Source: a bacterium
GTDB lineage: Bacteria; Patescibacteriota; Minisyncoccia; 2-02-FULL-40-12; IGHO2-12-FULL-4
NCBI GenBank assembly: GCA_030695705.1
Contig: JAUYPS010000047.1
Coordinates: forward strand, 1 to 12,133
DNA: 12,133 nt
Direction: 5' to 3'
A program made the position numbers and the translations under genes. Each line of letters begins with the position of its first letter. Positions within the stretch are counted from its first letter, which is position 1. Shown piece by piece: positions 1-6,919 of the stretch. The notes under the pieces were generated by a model. That model worked only from the letters and a program-made list of their open reading frames with translations. It was not told where the DNA came from and searched no databases.

Positions 1-1
1 T

Positions 2-115
2 CTAACGATGGGTTTTTTTGATCATTTTTTGTGGACCATTCAGCAGGGGCAGCTGATTCTTTGGATGACCTTAGGTTTAATATCCGCTTCCGATAAATTC
101 GAAAAAGTAATATAA
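2..115 (+). CDS. 3' end of a membrane protein gene, possibly O-antigen ligase-like (partial)
   Basis: An open frame enters from the left edge and ends at TAA 113-115, giving about 37 residues. The visible tail holds the stretch FFDHFLWTIQQGQLILWMTL, then a hydrophobic run and a short polar end, as expected for a last membrane helix. The FDHxLWTxQQG pattern reminds me of the C-terminus of O-antigen ligase/Wzy-like polymerases in small-genome bacteria, but this is from memory and the fragment is too short to be sure. The stop is followed at once by a possible promoter for the next gene. That this is a real gene end is fairly likely; the family is a guess. Confidence 0.45.
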   Translation, partial: LTMGFFDHFLWTIQQGQLILWMTLGLISASDKFEKVI

Positions 116-116
116 T
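111..116 (+). promoter_or_regulatory. Putative -10 box (TATAAT) for the DedA-like gene
   Basis: A perfect TATAAT overlaps the stop of the upstream frame. A poor -35 (TTCCGA, 88-93) lies 17 bp upstream. A transcript starting near 123 would reach the ATG at 134 after about 11 nt. The TTG at 116 would overlap the -10 box itself and would not be in that transcript, which favours the ATG start. Confidence 0.35.
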
Positions 117-133
117 TGGCACTAGCTGATATT

Positions 134-811
134 ATGGAGAATCTCCTTATATTTATACAAGAATATGCCCCGCTTCTGATAGATCACAAATACCTCTTTT
201 TGTTTTTGGGCGGAGCTATCGAAGGCATGAATACTTTAGTGCTGGGGGGCTTTATCGCTTCGACCGGCCAGGTAAAACTACATTTGCTTTTTCCTTTGTT
301 GGTGGCTGCGCATGCCCTTAATGGCTATGGTTGGTATCTGGTCGGTTATCTTGGCGGGGCCAAATCCTTGGATAAATGGGGGCATAAAAACAAAATCAGC
401 CATCAGGTGATAAATAAAATAGAAGAATATTTTAAACGCTATAGCGGACGGACTATTATGTTCGCCAAATTTACCTTTTCTCTGGAAATTGCCACGATGA
501 TTTTGTGCGGGTCATTAAAATATAATCTAAAAAAGTTCTCTAAATATAATCTATATGGTTCAATTGGCTGGGTTTCCATGGCGGTCTTTGTCGGGTACTT
601 CTTCGGTCAGAGTTTCAAATTAATATTTAATTTTCTGAAGAGTTTTACTCTTTTTATGCTCTTTTTGGCCGGAGCGATTATTCTTATTTATGTCCTGAAA
701 ATATTATTGAGGAAGTATTTTATCGGCTATCTGACTATCCAGGAGAAAATAAAGGAATGGACTGACCGGCTTCGCAACGGATTTGACGATTTGATGTCTG
801 ACGGGAAATAA
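134..811 (+). CDS. DedA / SNARE-associated-type integral membrane protein, divergent
   Basis: The protein has 225 residues from ATG 134; an in-frame TTG at 116 would add six. The layout is that of the DedA family: a hydrophobic N-terminus with conserved acidic E30 in FLFLGGAIEGMNTL, a glycine-rich segment GYGWYLVGYLGG (64-75), a basic stretch with KRYSGR (101-106), then GWVSMAVFVGYFFG and a final long helix before a charged tail. DedA proteins are inner-membrane proteins linked to lipid carrier or phospholipid transport and to membrane-potential homeostasis. The family signature RFxPGxR reads KFTFSLE here (112-118): one Arg is Lys, the other is Glu, and the Pro-Gly is lost. The protein may therefore be a divergent paralogue with altered function. 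No Shine-Dalgarno sequence is visible. The family assignment is fairly firm; the substrate is unknown. Confidence 0.72.
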   Translation: MENLLIFIQEYAPLLIDHKYLFLFLGGAIEGMNTLVLGGFIASTGQVKLHLLFPLLVAAHALNGYGWYLVGYLGGAKSLDKWGHKNKISHQVINKIEEYFKRYSGRTIMFAKFTFSLEIATMILCGSLKYNLKKFSKYNLYGSIGWVSMAVFVGYFFGQSFKLIFNFLKSFTLFMLFLAGAIILIYVLKILLRKYFIGYLTIQEKIKEWTDRLRNGFDDLMSDGK

Positions 812-851
812 ACAGGGCTGTTGATAAGTCCTGGAAATTAGATTGAAGTTG

Positions 852-860
852 TGCTAGAAT
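852..860 (+). promoter_or_regulatory. Extended -10 promoter for the S8 protease gene
   Basis: TG-C-TAGAAT is an extended -10 element (TG at 852-853, hexamer 855-860). I see no good -35 at 17 bp, which extended -10 promoters tolerate. The predicted start near 867 would leave only about 5 nt before the ATG at 872, so the mRNA is close to leaderless. Confidence 0.5.
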
Positions 861-871
861 CTTAAGTATAA

Positions 872-2086
872 ATGAAGAAATTAGGAAAACTTTATTTTTT
901 AACGATTTTTGCATTACTTTTGGCTCCTTTGGCTTTGGCCCAAGCAGCCGAAGGCACTCGTTATTTAGTTAAATCCAATAGCCAATTTTGGAAAAAGTCA
1001 TTTAATGCTAGGCATGATTTTAAAGAAGGATTTACTGCTGATCTGAATGATTGGCAGGTTCGTTTTGGAAAAATTTTTGGGGTAACCATAGAACCTGTCG
1101 GCATCTTGCAAGTTTTACCTGCCTTGCCCGAAGAAACCGTAAAAGCGCCCAAGAATAATATAAAAACCCGTTCTGTTCCAACTGATCAAACTCCTTGGGG
1201 AATTGAAGAAGTTTACAGTGATAAAGATATAGCTCAAACATCCGGAGGCAGTGGCGTTAAGGTAGCCATAGTCGACACGGGTATTACCCTTGATCATCCG
1301 GATTTAAAATCCAGAGTATCTAAATGTAAGGACTTTACTAATTCTAGGTTTCCGGTTGTAAATGGAAAGTGTGAAGACAAAAATGGCCATGGCACTCATG
1401 TGGCGGGTATTATTGCAGCTGATGGAGGAGCGGATGGCCTTGGAATTTATGGAGTAGCGCCGGAGGCGCTTTTATATGCTTTGAAAGTTTGTTCAGTAAA
1501 TGGAACTTGTTATGCGGATGACGTGTCAGCGGCCATTAAAGACGCTGTTGATGACGGGGCCAACATCATTAATCTTAGTTTGGGCTCAGATCGTTTGTCT
1601 GTTTTAATAGAGGAAGGCATAAATTACGCCGATTCTAAAGGAGTGCTGGTTGTAGCTGCGGCCGGTAACGATGGTCCGTATCCTGAAAGCATTGATTATC
1701 CTGCCGCTATGAGCAATGTTGTTGCGGTAGCCGCTTTCGATTCAAGTTTTAAAGTTGCTGACTGGAGTTCTAGGGGAATCAACAGTCAGACCACCCCTTT
1801 GATTATGGAAGAAAAAGATATGGAATTATCTGCTCCCGGAGCAAGTGTTGAGTCAACTTGGAACAACGGTGGCTATGCGGTATTGTCCGGTACCTCCATG
1901 TCCTCTCCCTTTGTGGCCGGATTAGCCGCCAAAGTTTGGCCTGACTTTTTACTGACAGAAAATTCCGCCAAAGCAGTCAGAGAATATTTGCATAAAATAG
2001 CCATAGATATGGATCAGCCGGGAGAAGACAACTCATCCGGATTTGGTTTCTCCAGAGTCCAACTCCCTGTTCAACCGCAACTTTAG
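872..2086 (+). CDS. Secreted subtilisin-like serine protease (peptidase family S8)
   Basis: The protein has 404 residues. It starts with a clear signal peptide: basic MKKLGK, a hydrophobic core, and a likely cleavage near ALA-QAA (about 23-26). Residues 27-100 are a probable pro-region with no recognised motif. The catalytic domain has the full S8 triad: Asp135 in VAIVDTG, His173 in NGHGTHVAG and Ser342 in SGTSMSSP, with oxyanion Asn266 in AAAGNDGP. Four cysteines (152, 167, 207, 213) could form two disulfides, fitting an exported enzyme. It cleaves peptide bonds outside the cytoplasm; the target is unknown. No C-terminal anchor or sorting domain is present, so release or simple surface association is likely. 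The gene stands alone, with its own promoter and a strong terminator directly after the stop. Confidence 0.95.
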   Translation: MKKLGKLYFLTIFALLLAPLALAQAAEGTRYLVKSNSQFWKKSFNARHDFKEGFTADLNDWQVRFGKIFGVTIEPVGILQVLPALPEETVKAPKNNIKTRSVPTDQTPWGIEEVYSDKDIAQTSGGSGVKVAIVDTGITLDHPDLKSRVSKCKDFTNSRFPVVNGKCEDKNGHGTHVAGIIAADGGADGLGIYGVAPEALLYALKVCSVNGTCYADDVSAAIKDAVDDGANIINLSLGSDRLSVLIEEGINYADSKGVLVVAAAGNDGPYPESIDYPAAMSNVVAVAAFDSSFKVADWSSRGINSQTTPLIMEEKDMELSAPGASVESTWNNGGYAVLSGTSMSSPFVAGLAAKVWPDFLLTENSAKAVREYLHKIAIDMDQPGEDNSSGFGFSRVQLPVQPQL

Positions 2087-2094
2087 TTAGTATT

Positions 2095-2130
2095 AAAAGC
2101 CCCCTGTCATTCGACAGGGGGCTTTTAATT
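2095..2130 (+). terminator. Strong intrinsic terminator after the S8 protease gene
   Basis: A perfect 14-bp stem (AAAAGCCCCCTGTC at 2095-2108 pairing with 2113-2126) closes a 4-nt loop ATTC, and the T-run TTTTAATTTT follows. The GC-rich core with flanking A and T tracts is classic and could work in both directions. Its 3' arm overlaps the -35 region of the next promoter. Confidence 0.93.
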
Positions 2131-2140
2131 TTAGTATAAT
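2111..2140 (+). promoter_or_regulatory. Promoter of the MFS-like gene, -35 inside the terminator stem
   Basis: TCGACA (2111-2116, one mismatch to TTGACA) and a perfect TATAAT (2135-2140) are 18 bp apart. The -10 ends six bases before the ATG at 2147, so the transcript should begin at or next to the start codon. Confidence 0.6.
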
Positions 2141-2146
2141 ATAAAC

Positions 2147-2806
2147 ATGGTTAATCGCGTGATCAAACGGTTGGTAATTTCCGATTTTATTTTTAATTTT
2201 GCCTTTGGGTTACTGGGGCCTATTTTTGCTGTTTTTATTCTGAACAACGTTCAGGGCAGTTCTTTGCGGGTTATCGGTTTAGCCACCACTTTTTATTGGA
2301 TTTCTCGCACTCTTTCCACGGTTCCTTTATCTCGTTTTATGGACAAAACAGATGGAGAGCGTGATGAGTATTATTTTTCGCTGATTGGCTCTTTTATTAT
2401 TGCTTCAGTTCCACTTTTTTATCTTCTGATCTCCGTGCCTTGGCATTTGTATTTGATTCAAATGATTTATGGTTTGGCCGCTTCTATGGCGGTGCCGGCT
2501 TGGAGGATATTGTTTACCGACCACCTTGATAAGGGAAAAACCGGTTATGAATGGTCTTTGGAAGACATCGCCATTGGAGTTTCGGTCGGCATCAGCGCTT
2601 ATATTGGGTCTTCGATGGCGGAGAAATTCGGTTTTCGTCCGGTGCTGATTTTGCTGTCTATTTTAGGTTATATTTCCACTATTGTCTTGATCCCGCTTTT
2701 TAAAGACGCCAAAACTCTGCCGGAAATCAAAAGAGCCAAAAAGTTGCACATGATTAAAGAACGGCGCAAAGATCCGGTGCCACCGAGGGTTGATGGAATA
2801 AAGTAA
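2147..2806 (+). CDS. Half-length major facilitator superfamily (MFS)-like membrane protein
   Basis: The protein has 219 residues and about six membrane helices (roughly 9-31, 40-60, 75-97, 100-120, 138-158, 164-186), followed by a basic cytoplasmic tail. Between helices 2 and 3 lies SRFMDKTDGERDE, a match to the MFS loop motif (G/S-x-x-x-D-x-x-x-G-R-R), and the loop after helix 4 is polar. Normal MFS transporters have 12 helices and about 400 residues, so this is one half. The ATG sits at leaderless distance from a -10 box and the stop is a clean TAA 86 nt before the next, convergent gene, so I see no sign that a second half was lost here. It may act as a homodimer or have lost transport function. 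The substrate cannot be told. Confidence 0.7.
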   Translation: MVNRVIKRLVISDFIFNFAFGLLGPIFAVFILNNVQGSSLRVIGLATTFYWISRTLSTVPLSRFMDKTDGERDEYYFSLIGSFIIASVPLFYLLISVPWHLYLIQMIYGLAASMAVPAWRILFTDHLDKGKTGYEWSLEDIAIGVSVGISAYIGSSMAEKFGFRPVLILLSILGYISTIVLIPLFKDAKTLPEIKRAKKLHMIKERRKDPVPPRVDGIK

Positions 2807-2860
2807 TTACAAAAACTTCAGAGCGTCCCAAACGGGTAGCCATTCTCTCCCACTTTTGCA

Positions 2861-2887
2861 AATTAAAAAGCGCTCTTTTAAAAGCGC
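2861..2887 (-). terminator. Intrinsic terminator of the minus-strand two-gene operon
   Basis: Read on the minus strand, GCGC arms (2884-2887 with 2870-2873) enclose an A/T-rich hairpin, and TTTTTAATT follows (2869-2861). It lies 5 nt beyond the stop of the second minus-strand gene, in the convergent gap with the MFS-like gene. Confidence 0.7.
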
Positions 2888-2892
2888 AGGCA

Positions 2893-3354
2893 CTATGTTT
2901 TTTCGCCGAGTTCTCCGGCTTGTTTCAAAAGGCCGGTGGCTTGAAGGAGTCTGCGACGAAGAGTAGGACTGCCCAAGTTGTCCGAAGCGTCTGCTATTTC
3001 GGCCCGTATTCCATTGGGAATGTCGCTATAATGTGTGGCTTTGTCGGTTTGATCTAACCTGAAATACACTCCTGTTTTTACAAAACAATAAAAAGTAATC
3101 GGACAAAATTCTTTGCAGTTATGTCTGGTTCTTATGATAAGACCGAAGCATCTTTGTCTTTTCAGTCGCCACCTTATTTTGTGTCCGTTATGAATCTTAG
3201 TTTTCTCGATAGTTTTTAAAATTCTTTTGAGGAGAACTTGATCCAACGAGCCAGAGATTTTTTTTGGTTTTTTGTTGGCTAAAATTTTTACCGCTATTTT
3301 ATTGGCTTGACCTAGGAGTCTTTTTGTTAGATGTAACTTTTTACTCTTTTTCAT
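2893..3354 (-). CDS. Hypothetical basic protein, second gene of the minus-strand operon
   Basis: The protein has 153 residues and I do not recognise a family. The first 75 residues are lysine-rich and lack acidic patches (MKKSKKLHLTKRLL, then NKKPKK). A middle part carries four cysteines (QRCFG, HNCKEFC, YCF) within about 26 residues, which might bind metal. The C-terminal part is leucine/arginine-rich and probably helical. No signal peptide or membrane helix is evident. The ATG (3352-3354) has a good Shine-Dalgarno AAGGA six bases upstream and lies inside the end of the preceding gene, overlapping it by 14 nt. A terminator follows. Overlap, ribosome site and terminator support a real gene translated together with its partner. 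Confidence 0.6.
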   Translation of the reverse strand: MKKSKKLHLTKRLLGQANKIAVKILANKKPKKISGSLDQVLLKRILKTIEKTKIHNGHKIRWRLKRQRCFGLIIRTRHNCKEFCPITFYCFVKTGVYFRLDQTDKATHYSDIPNGIRAEIADASDNLGSPTLRRRLLQATGLLKQAGELGEKT

Positions 3355-3790
3355 GCTCTTTCCTTCCTGTTTTTAACAAATTAGTCATCGTATTCTGCTT
3401 TTTCTTTGGCAAATCAATGCGAGACCGAATACTTTTTCGTATTACTGCCAAACATTTCTCGAGATTTTTCTTGGTAATTGATTCAAGCGCTTCCCGTTCG
3501 AAGTCCCACAACTGAAAGCAATCCATTTCGAATCGGACATCAAAATCTTCTCCATTGTCCGGCTCGGTCAAGTCTATTTTTAACTTCATAACCAAACCGC
3601 CGAACGGATATTTGTAAAAACTAGTTTCAAACTCTCTGACCATCTGATCGTCGATCGCTCCCAGCCGTTCTTTTAATTGCATACAGAAACGAAAAGCAAA
3701 TTCGATATCTTGGTCTTTCGGGCCAACCTCTTTTTCAACACCAATTCCATGTTGGTCTGTGCCGAAACAGTTAATACTTATTTTGGCCAT
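3341..3790 (-). CDS. Hypothetical acidic protein, first gene of the minus-strand operon
   Basis: The protein has 149 residues and no family is recognised. It starts MAKISINCFG and is rich in acidic residues through the middle (KDQDIEFAF, DLTEPDNGEDFD), with alternating hydrophobic patterns typical of a soluble alpha/beta fold (for example VMKLKIDL and VRFEMDCF). It ends in a basic, helical tail. The ATG has a Shine-Dalgarno AAGGA (3796-3800, complement) five bases away, and a TTGACA promoter lies further upstream. It overlaps the next gene by 14 nt. The acidic/basic pairing with that gene suggests, but does not show, that the two products bind each other. Confidence 0.62.
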   Translation of the reverse strand: MAKISINCFGTDQHGIGVEKEVGPKDQDIEFAFRFCMQLKERLGAIDDQMVREFETSFYKYPFGGLVMKLKIDLTEPDNGEDFDVRFEMDCFQLWDFEREALESITKKNLEKCLAVIRKSIRSRIDLPKKKQNTMTNLLKTGRKEHEKE

Positions 3791-3823
3791 ATTTTTCCTT
3801 GTTTGTATTAATGTGCTTTTGCT

Positions 3824-3852
3824 AGACTATGTAAAAACAACTACTTTGTCAA
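3824..3852 (-). promoter_or_regulatory. Promoter for the minus-strand operon
   Basis: On the minus strand a perfect TTGACA (3852-3847) is followed after 17 bp by TAGTCT (3829-3824), a weak -10. The start codon is 33 nt further on and has a Shine-Dalgarno, so this transcript has a normal leader, unlike most plus-strand genes here. Confidence 0.5.
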
Positions 3853-3853
3853 C

Positions 3854-3882
3854 ATGACTAAATTTCAAGAAAAAGGTAAAAT
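3854..3882 (+). promoter_or_regulatory. Putative murG promoter
   Basis: ATGACT (3854-3859) and TAAAAT (3877-3882) are 17 bp apart, and the ATG at 3892 lies 9 bases after the -10. Its -35 is directly next to the opposing -35 of the minus-strand operon, so the two promoters are back to back and may compete for RNA polymerase. Confidence 0.4.
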
Positions 3883-3891
3883 TAATAAAGG

Positions 3892-4980
3892 ATGAAAAAG
3901 TATAGAATCATACTAGTCGGAGGAGGAAGCGGAGGCCATGTTTTTCCCTTGATGGCCGTGGCTGAATCTCTGCAGAAACTTGCCATTCAGCAAGGTTTGG
4001 ATTTAAAATTAACTTTATTGGGTGAAGGGAAGTTTTTTGAAGAAGCGGCCAAACAAAGCGGTTTAAAATATAAAAAAATTATGGCCGGTAAGATACGCCG
4101 CTATTTCAGTTTGGCTAATTTATTAGATATCCCCAAAATATTAATTGGTCTGATCCAGTCATTCTGGTATCTTTTTTGGCTGATGCCGGATGCGGTCTTT
4201 ACTAAGGGCGGTTATGCTTCTTTTCCTCCCGCCTTGGCTGCCAAATTTTATTTCATTCCTTTGTTTATTCATGAGTCTGATGTCATCCCGGGAGCAGCTA
4301 ACCGTTTAATCAGCAGACTGGCTAAAAAAGTTTTTGTTTCCTTCGAGGCTTCCAAACAATATTTTTCTTCCGGCAAAACCGAATTTACCGGCAATCCAAT
4401 CCGAACAGAAATTTTAAATGGCGATCGTGTTCAGGCTTTGCAATATTTTCAATTGTCAGACCAATTGCCGACGGTTTTGGTTTTGGGAGGCAGCCAAGGA
4501 GCACAGAAAATAAATGAACTGATTTTGCAGTCGCTCCCCAAATTAACTGTCAAGTTTCAGGTAATCCACCAAACCGGAGAACTAAATTATGAGGCAGTGA
4601 AAAAATTAGCCGAACAGACTACGTCTCCAAATTACCACCCCTATCCTTTTTTGGACTTTTCTAATCTTCCATTGGCCTATGCCGCGGCCGATGTGGTAGT
4701 TTCCCGTTCCGGGGCCAACCTGCTTTCAGAAATCTCTGCTTTGGGTAAGCCGGCCATTGTTATTCCTATTAAAAGATCCGCTGCTAATCACCAATATTAC
4801 AACGCCATAGAATTTTCTAAATATGGAGGGATAATTATCGAAGAAGATAACTTGGTATTTAGTGTCTTTATCGATCAACTCGAAAGCGCCTATCAAAGAA
4901 GGGCTGAAATCGGCGGTAATATTAGAAATTTTGCCACTTTCGATGCCGCCGACAAAATTGCCTCTTTCTTGACACAATAG
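3892..4980 (+). CDS. murG: UDP-N-acetylglucosamine--N-acetylmuramyl-(pentapeptide) pyrophosphoryl-undecaprenol GlcNAc transferase
   Basis: MurG transfers GlcNAc from UDP-GlcNAc to lipid I, giving lipid II, on the cytoplasmic face of the membrane; it is the last intracellular step of peptidoglycan synthesis. The 362-residue length is usual. The N-terminal GT-B domain has the glycine loop GGGSGGHVFP (10-19, His16), GGY (107-109) and HESD (127-130). The C-terminal UDP-GlcNAc domain has LGGSQGAQKIN (198-208), SRSGANLLSE with Glu280, and NHQYYNA (299-305). All match family positions known to bind donor or acceptor. The gene is not beside other division and cell-wall genes of the usual dcw cluster; it stands divergent to the unknown operon. 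Nothing suggests damage. No Shine-Dalgarno is placed properly, and the transcript leader is predicted to be only a few nt. Confidence 0.96.
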   Translation: MKKYRIILVGGGSGGHVFPLMAVAESLQKLAIQQGLDLKLTLLGEGKFFEEAAKQSGLKYKKIMAGKIRRYFSLANLLDIPKILIGLIQSFWYLFWLMPDAVFTKGGYASFPPALAAKFYFIPLFIHESDVIPGAANRLISRLAKKVFVSFEASKQYFSSGKTEFTGNPIRTEILNGDRVQALQYFQLSDQLPTVLVLGGSQGAQKINELILQSLPKLTVKFQVIHQTGELNYEAVKKLAEQTTSPNYHPYPFLDFSNLPLAYAAADVVVSRSGANLLSEISALGKPAIVIPIKRSAANHQYYNAIEFSKYGGIIIEEDNLVFSVFIDQLESAYQRRAEIGGNIRNFATFDAADKIASFLTQ

Positions 4981-4997
4981 GCCGAGTAGTGTAACAT
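4969..4997 (+). promoter_or_regulatory. Promoter of the ABC exporter gene, overlapping the murG stop
   Basis: A consensus TTGACA (4969-4974) lies in the last codons of murG. It is followed after 17 bp by TAACAT (4992-4997). The predicted start near 5004 gives a leader of about 50 nt that carries a strong ribosome site, in contrast to the leaderless genes around it. Confidence 0.65.
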
Positions 4998-5041
4998 ATT
5001 TTATCCCTAATTATATCATAAGGGCGAAGGAACCTTAAAAA

Positions 5042-5047
5042 AGGAGG
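5042..5047 (+). promoter_or_regulatory. Consensus Shine-Dalgarno that sets a TTG start
   Basis: AGGAGG lies 7 nt before TTG 5055, the only start codon in frame near the beginning of the exporter. The closer ATG at 5050 reads ATG-GTT-TGA and stops at once, so the TTG start is strongly supported. Confidence 0.85.
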
Positions 5048-5054
5048 AAATGGT

Positions 5055-6857
5055 TTGAATTTACCGTTAAAAAACAAGGGTTTAGTTCTTGGCTGGCATT
5101 ACTTGTGGAAATATAAAAAGAGCTTTAAGAAAGTTGTTTATATCTCTTTTTTCGGAGCCGTATTGGGAGCAATTGTGCCGATGATTTTTGGAAAATTGGT
5201 CCAACAGGCGGCCGATCCGAACATCTCTATGTGGATTTTCGTTGGCTTGGTTTTGGTCTGGGCCATTGCGGATCAGATCAAGAACTGGAGTACTAGGTAT
5301 ACTGATAAAAACGGCGCTTTTGTGGCCTGGGATGCTTCGGCCGATTTGTTTATTGATGGCATGCAGCATCTGGTTAAACTCCCAATGTCCTACTTGGGTG
5401 ATCAGCGCCTTGGAAAAATCGTGCAGAGACTGGACCGCAGTGCGGAATTTCTAGAAAGAGACGCGCGCGAAGTGGTCTTTTCCTTGTTGCCGCATTTTGC
5501 CACGGCTATTCTGGGAATAATTTTTGTTTTTACGATAGACTGGCGGCTAAGCCTTATTCTTGTGGTTGTCGTGGTTTGTTACGTGCTAGCCATGACTTCT
5601 AAAACCAAAAATATCCTTTCCAAGACCAGAGAAGTCAGAAGGAAATGGGAAGACTGCTGGGGGTACATCTGGGATATTGTTAACAATACCAAAGCGGTGA
5701 AAAGCAATACCAATGAAGGCTTTGAAATGAAACGCATCGAAAAAGCCTATACGCTTCCCTACGATAAGGAAAAAGAAATCGAAGAAATCCGTACCCAGCT
5801 GAAAACCAGAGAACATTTGGTCTTTGGTTTGGGAGCGGTTATTGCTCTGGCCTGTGGAACTTACCTGCTCCGGATTCGAGTTATCGATGCCGGATCGCTG
5901 ATTGCTTTTTTGTTCTATCTGAACCTGGTTTATCAGCCTTTCAGCCGGTTATCGCACAATTGGCGATTATTGCAGGAGTCCATGGTGGCCCTGGAGAGGA
6001 CCGCCAAATTTCTCGAGATTGAAGAAGAAGATTATGAAAAAGGACAAAGCGGCGAAATGATCGGAAGAGTCGAGTTTCGGGATGTGGCCTTTTCTTATTC
6101 CTTAGGCGGCGAAGCTTCCAATAGGACAGTTTTTGAAGACATGAACTTTGTTATCGAGCCGGGAGAAACGGTGGCTTTGGTCGGTGAAAGCGGAGTAGGA
6201 AAAACAACCTTGGTTGATTTGATTTCAGGATATTTTTCGCCATCCGGCGGCTCGATCATGATTGATGGAAGAGATGTCCGGGAGTGGAATCTGAAATCTT
6301 TACGTTCCCAAATCGCCATCGTTCCGCAAGACATCTATCTTTTTAACGACACCATCAAGCTGAATATCGCTTATGGGGATGTAAGAAGGTTCGATGATCT
6401 TGAGGAAATCAAGGAAGCGGCCAAGGCGGCTTATGCGGATGAGTTTATCAGTAGCGCTAAATTTGACCGGGATTATGAAACTGTGGTTGGAGAAAAGGGA
6501 GTGAAGATGTCTACCGGCCAGCGTCAGCGGGTGGCTATTGCCAGAGCCTTTTTGCGGAATTCCATAATCAGAATTCTGATCCTAGACGAAGTTACTTCAG
6601 CACTTGATTCCCGATCCGAGCAAAAGATTCAAGAATCGCTTAATGAGCTGAAGAAAGGCAAGACCACTTTCATTATCGCGCATCGTTTGAGCACGATTAT
6701 GAATGCAGACAAAATCATTGTTCTTGATCAGGGCCGAGTGGTCCAGATCGGAAAGCATGACCATCTTCTGAAACAAGAAGGTCCTTACCGCCAGTTTGTA
6801 AAATTGCAAAATTTACAGAGAGCCGAGGCTGTTGCCGGCATAGCGGAAGGAAATTAA
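5055..6857 (+). CDS. ABC exporter, fused membrane and ATPase domains (MsbA/multidrug type)
   Basis: The protein has 600 residues: a six-helix type-1 exporter domain (about 25-310) followed by one nucleotide-binding domain (about 335-585). It should work as a dimer in the inner membrane, using ATP to export a lipid, peptide or drug; the substrate is not predictable. The ATPase has Walker A GESGVGKTT (about 376-384), a Q-loop VPQD, Walker B ILILDE (about 506-511), a D-loop SALD and the switch His in IIAHRLST. The signature reads MSTGQRQR instead of LSGGQ, with Thr for the first Gly, a mild variant. Translation starts at TTG 5055, chosen for the perfect AGGAGG 7 nt upstream. The gene has its own promoter and terminator, so it is a single-gene unit. 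Confidence 0.93.
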   Translation: MNLPLKNKGLVLGWHYLWKYKKSFKKVVYISFFGAVLGAIVPMIFGKLVQQAADPNISMWIFVGLVLVWAIADQIKNWSTRYTDKNGAFVAWDASADLFIDGMQHLVKLPMSYLGDQRLGKIVQRLDRSAEFLERDAREVVFSLLPHFATAILGIIFVFTIDWRLSLILVVVVVCYVLAMTSKTKNILSKTREVRRKWEDCWGYIWDIVNNTKAVKSNTNEGFEMKRIEKAYTLPYDKEKEIEEIRTQLKTREHLVFGLGAVIALACGTYLLRIRVIDAGSLIAFLFYLNLVYQPFSRLSHNWRLLQESMVALERTAKFLEIEEEDYEKGQSGEMIGRVEFRDVAFSYSLGGEASNRTVFEDMNFVIEPGETVALVGESGVGKTTLVDLISGYFSPSGGSIMIDGRDVREWNLKSLRSQIAIVPQDIYLFNDTIKLNIAYGDVRRFDDLEEIKEAAKAAYADEFISSAKFDRDYETVVGEKGVKMSTGQRQRVAIARAFLRNSIIRILILDEVTSALDSRSEQKIQESLNELKKGKTTFIIAHRLSTIMNADKIIVLDQGRVVQIGKHDHLLKQEGPYRQFVKLQNLQRAEAVAGIAEGN

Positions 6858-6862
6858 AAATT

Positions 6863-6885
6863 AAACACCGATAAGGTGTTTTTTA
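6863..6885 (+). terminator. Intrinsic terminator after the ABC exporter gene
   Basis: AAACACC (6863-6869) pairs with GGTGTTT (6875-6881) around a GATAA loop, and the T-run extends to 6884. It begins 5 nt after the stop codon. Confidence 0.85.
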
Positions 6886-6913
6886 TTGCTTAAAATATGG
6901 ATTTTGATATAGT
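6886..6913 (+). promoter_or_regulatory. Promoter of the delta' gene
   Basis: TTGCTT (6886-6891) is 16 bp from an extended -10, TG-A-TATAGT (6905-6913). Six bases separate the -10 from ATG 6920, so a leaderless transcript is expected. The promoter begins directly after the terminator T-run. Confidence 0.6.
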
Positions 6914-6919
6914 TTACGC

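Noticed and set aside
116..133. TTG start at 116 for the DedA-like protein
   Set aside because: It overlaps a perfect TATAAT and would precede the predicted transcript start; ATG 134 is preferred, though the longer form cannot be excluded.
813..833. Hairpin CAGGGCT/AGTCCTG after the DedA-like gene as a terminator
   Set aside because: Seven base pairs form, with one G-T, but no T-run follows; its similarity to the CAGGGC units in the delta' palindrome is short enough to be chance.
5050..5058. Two-codon upstream ORF ATG-GTT-TGA overlapping the exporter start
   Set aside because: It lies only 2 nt after AGGAGG, too close for initiation; the same ribosome site is ideally placed for TTG 5055.
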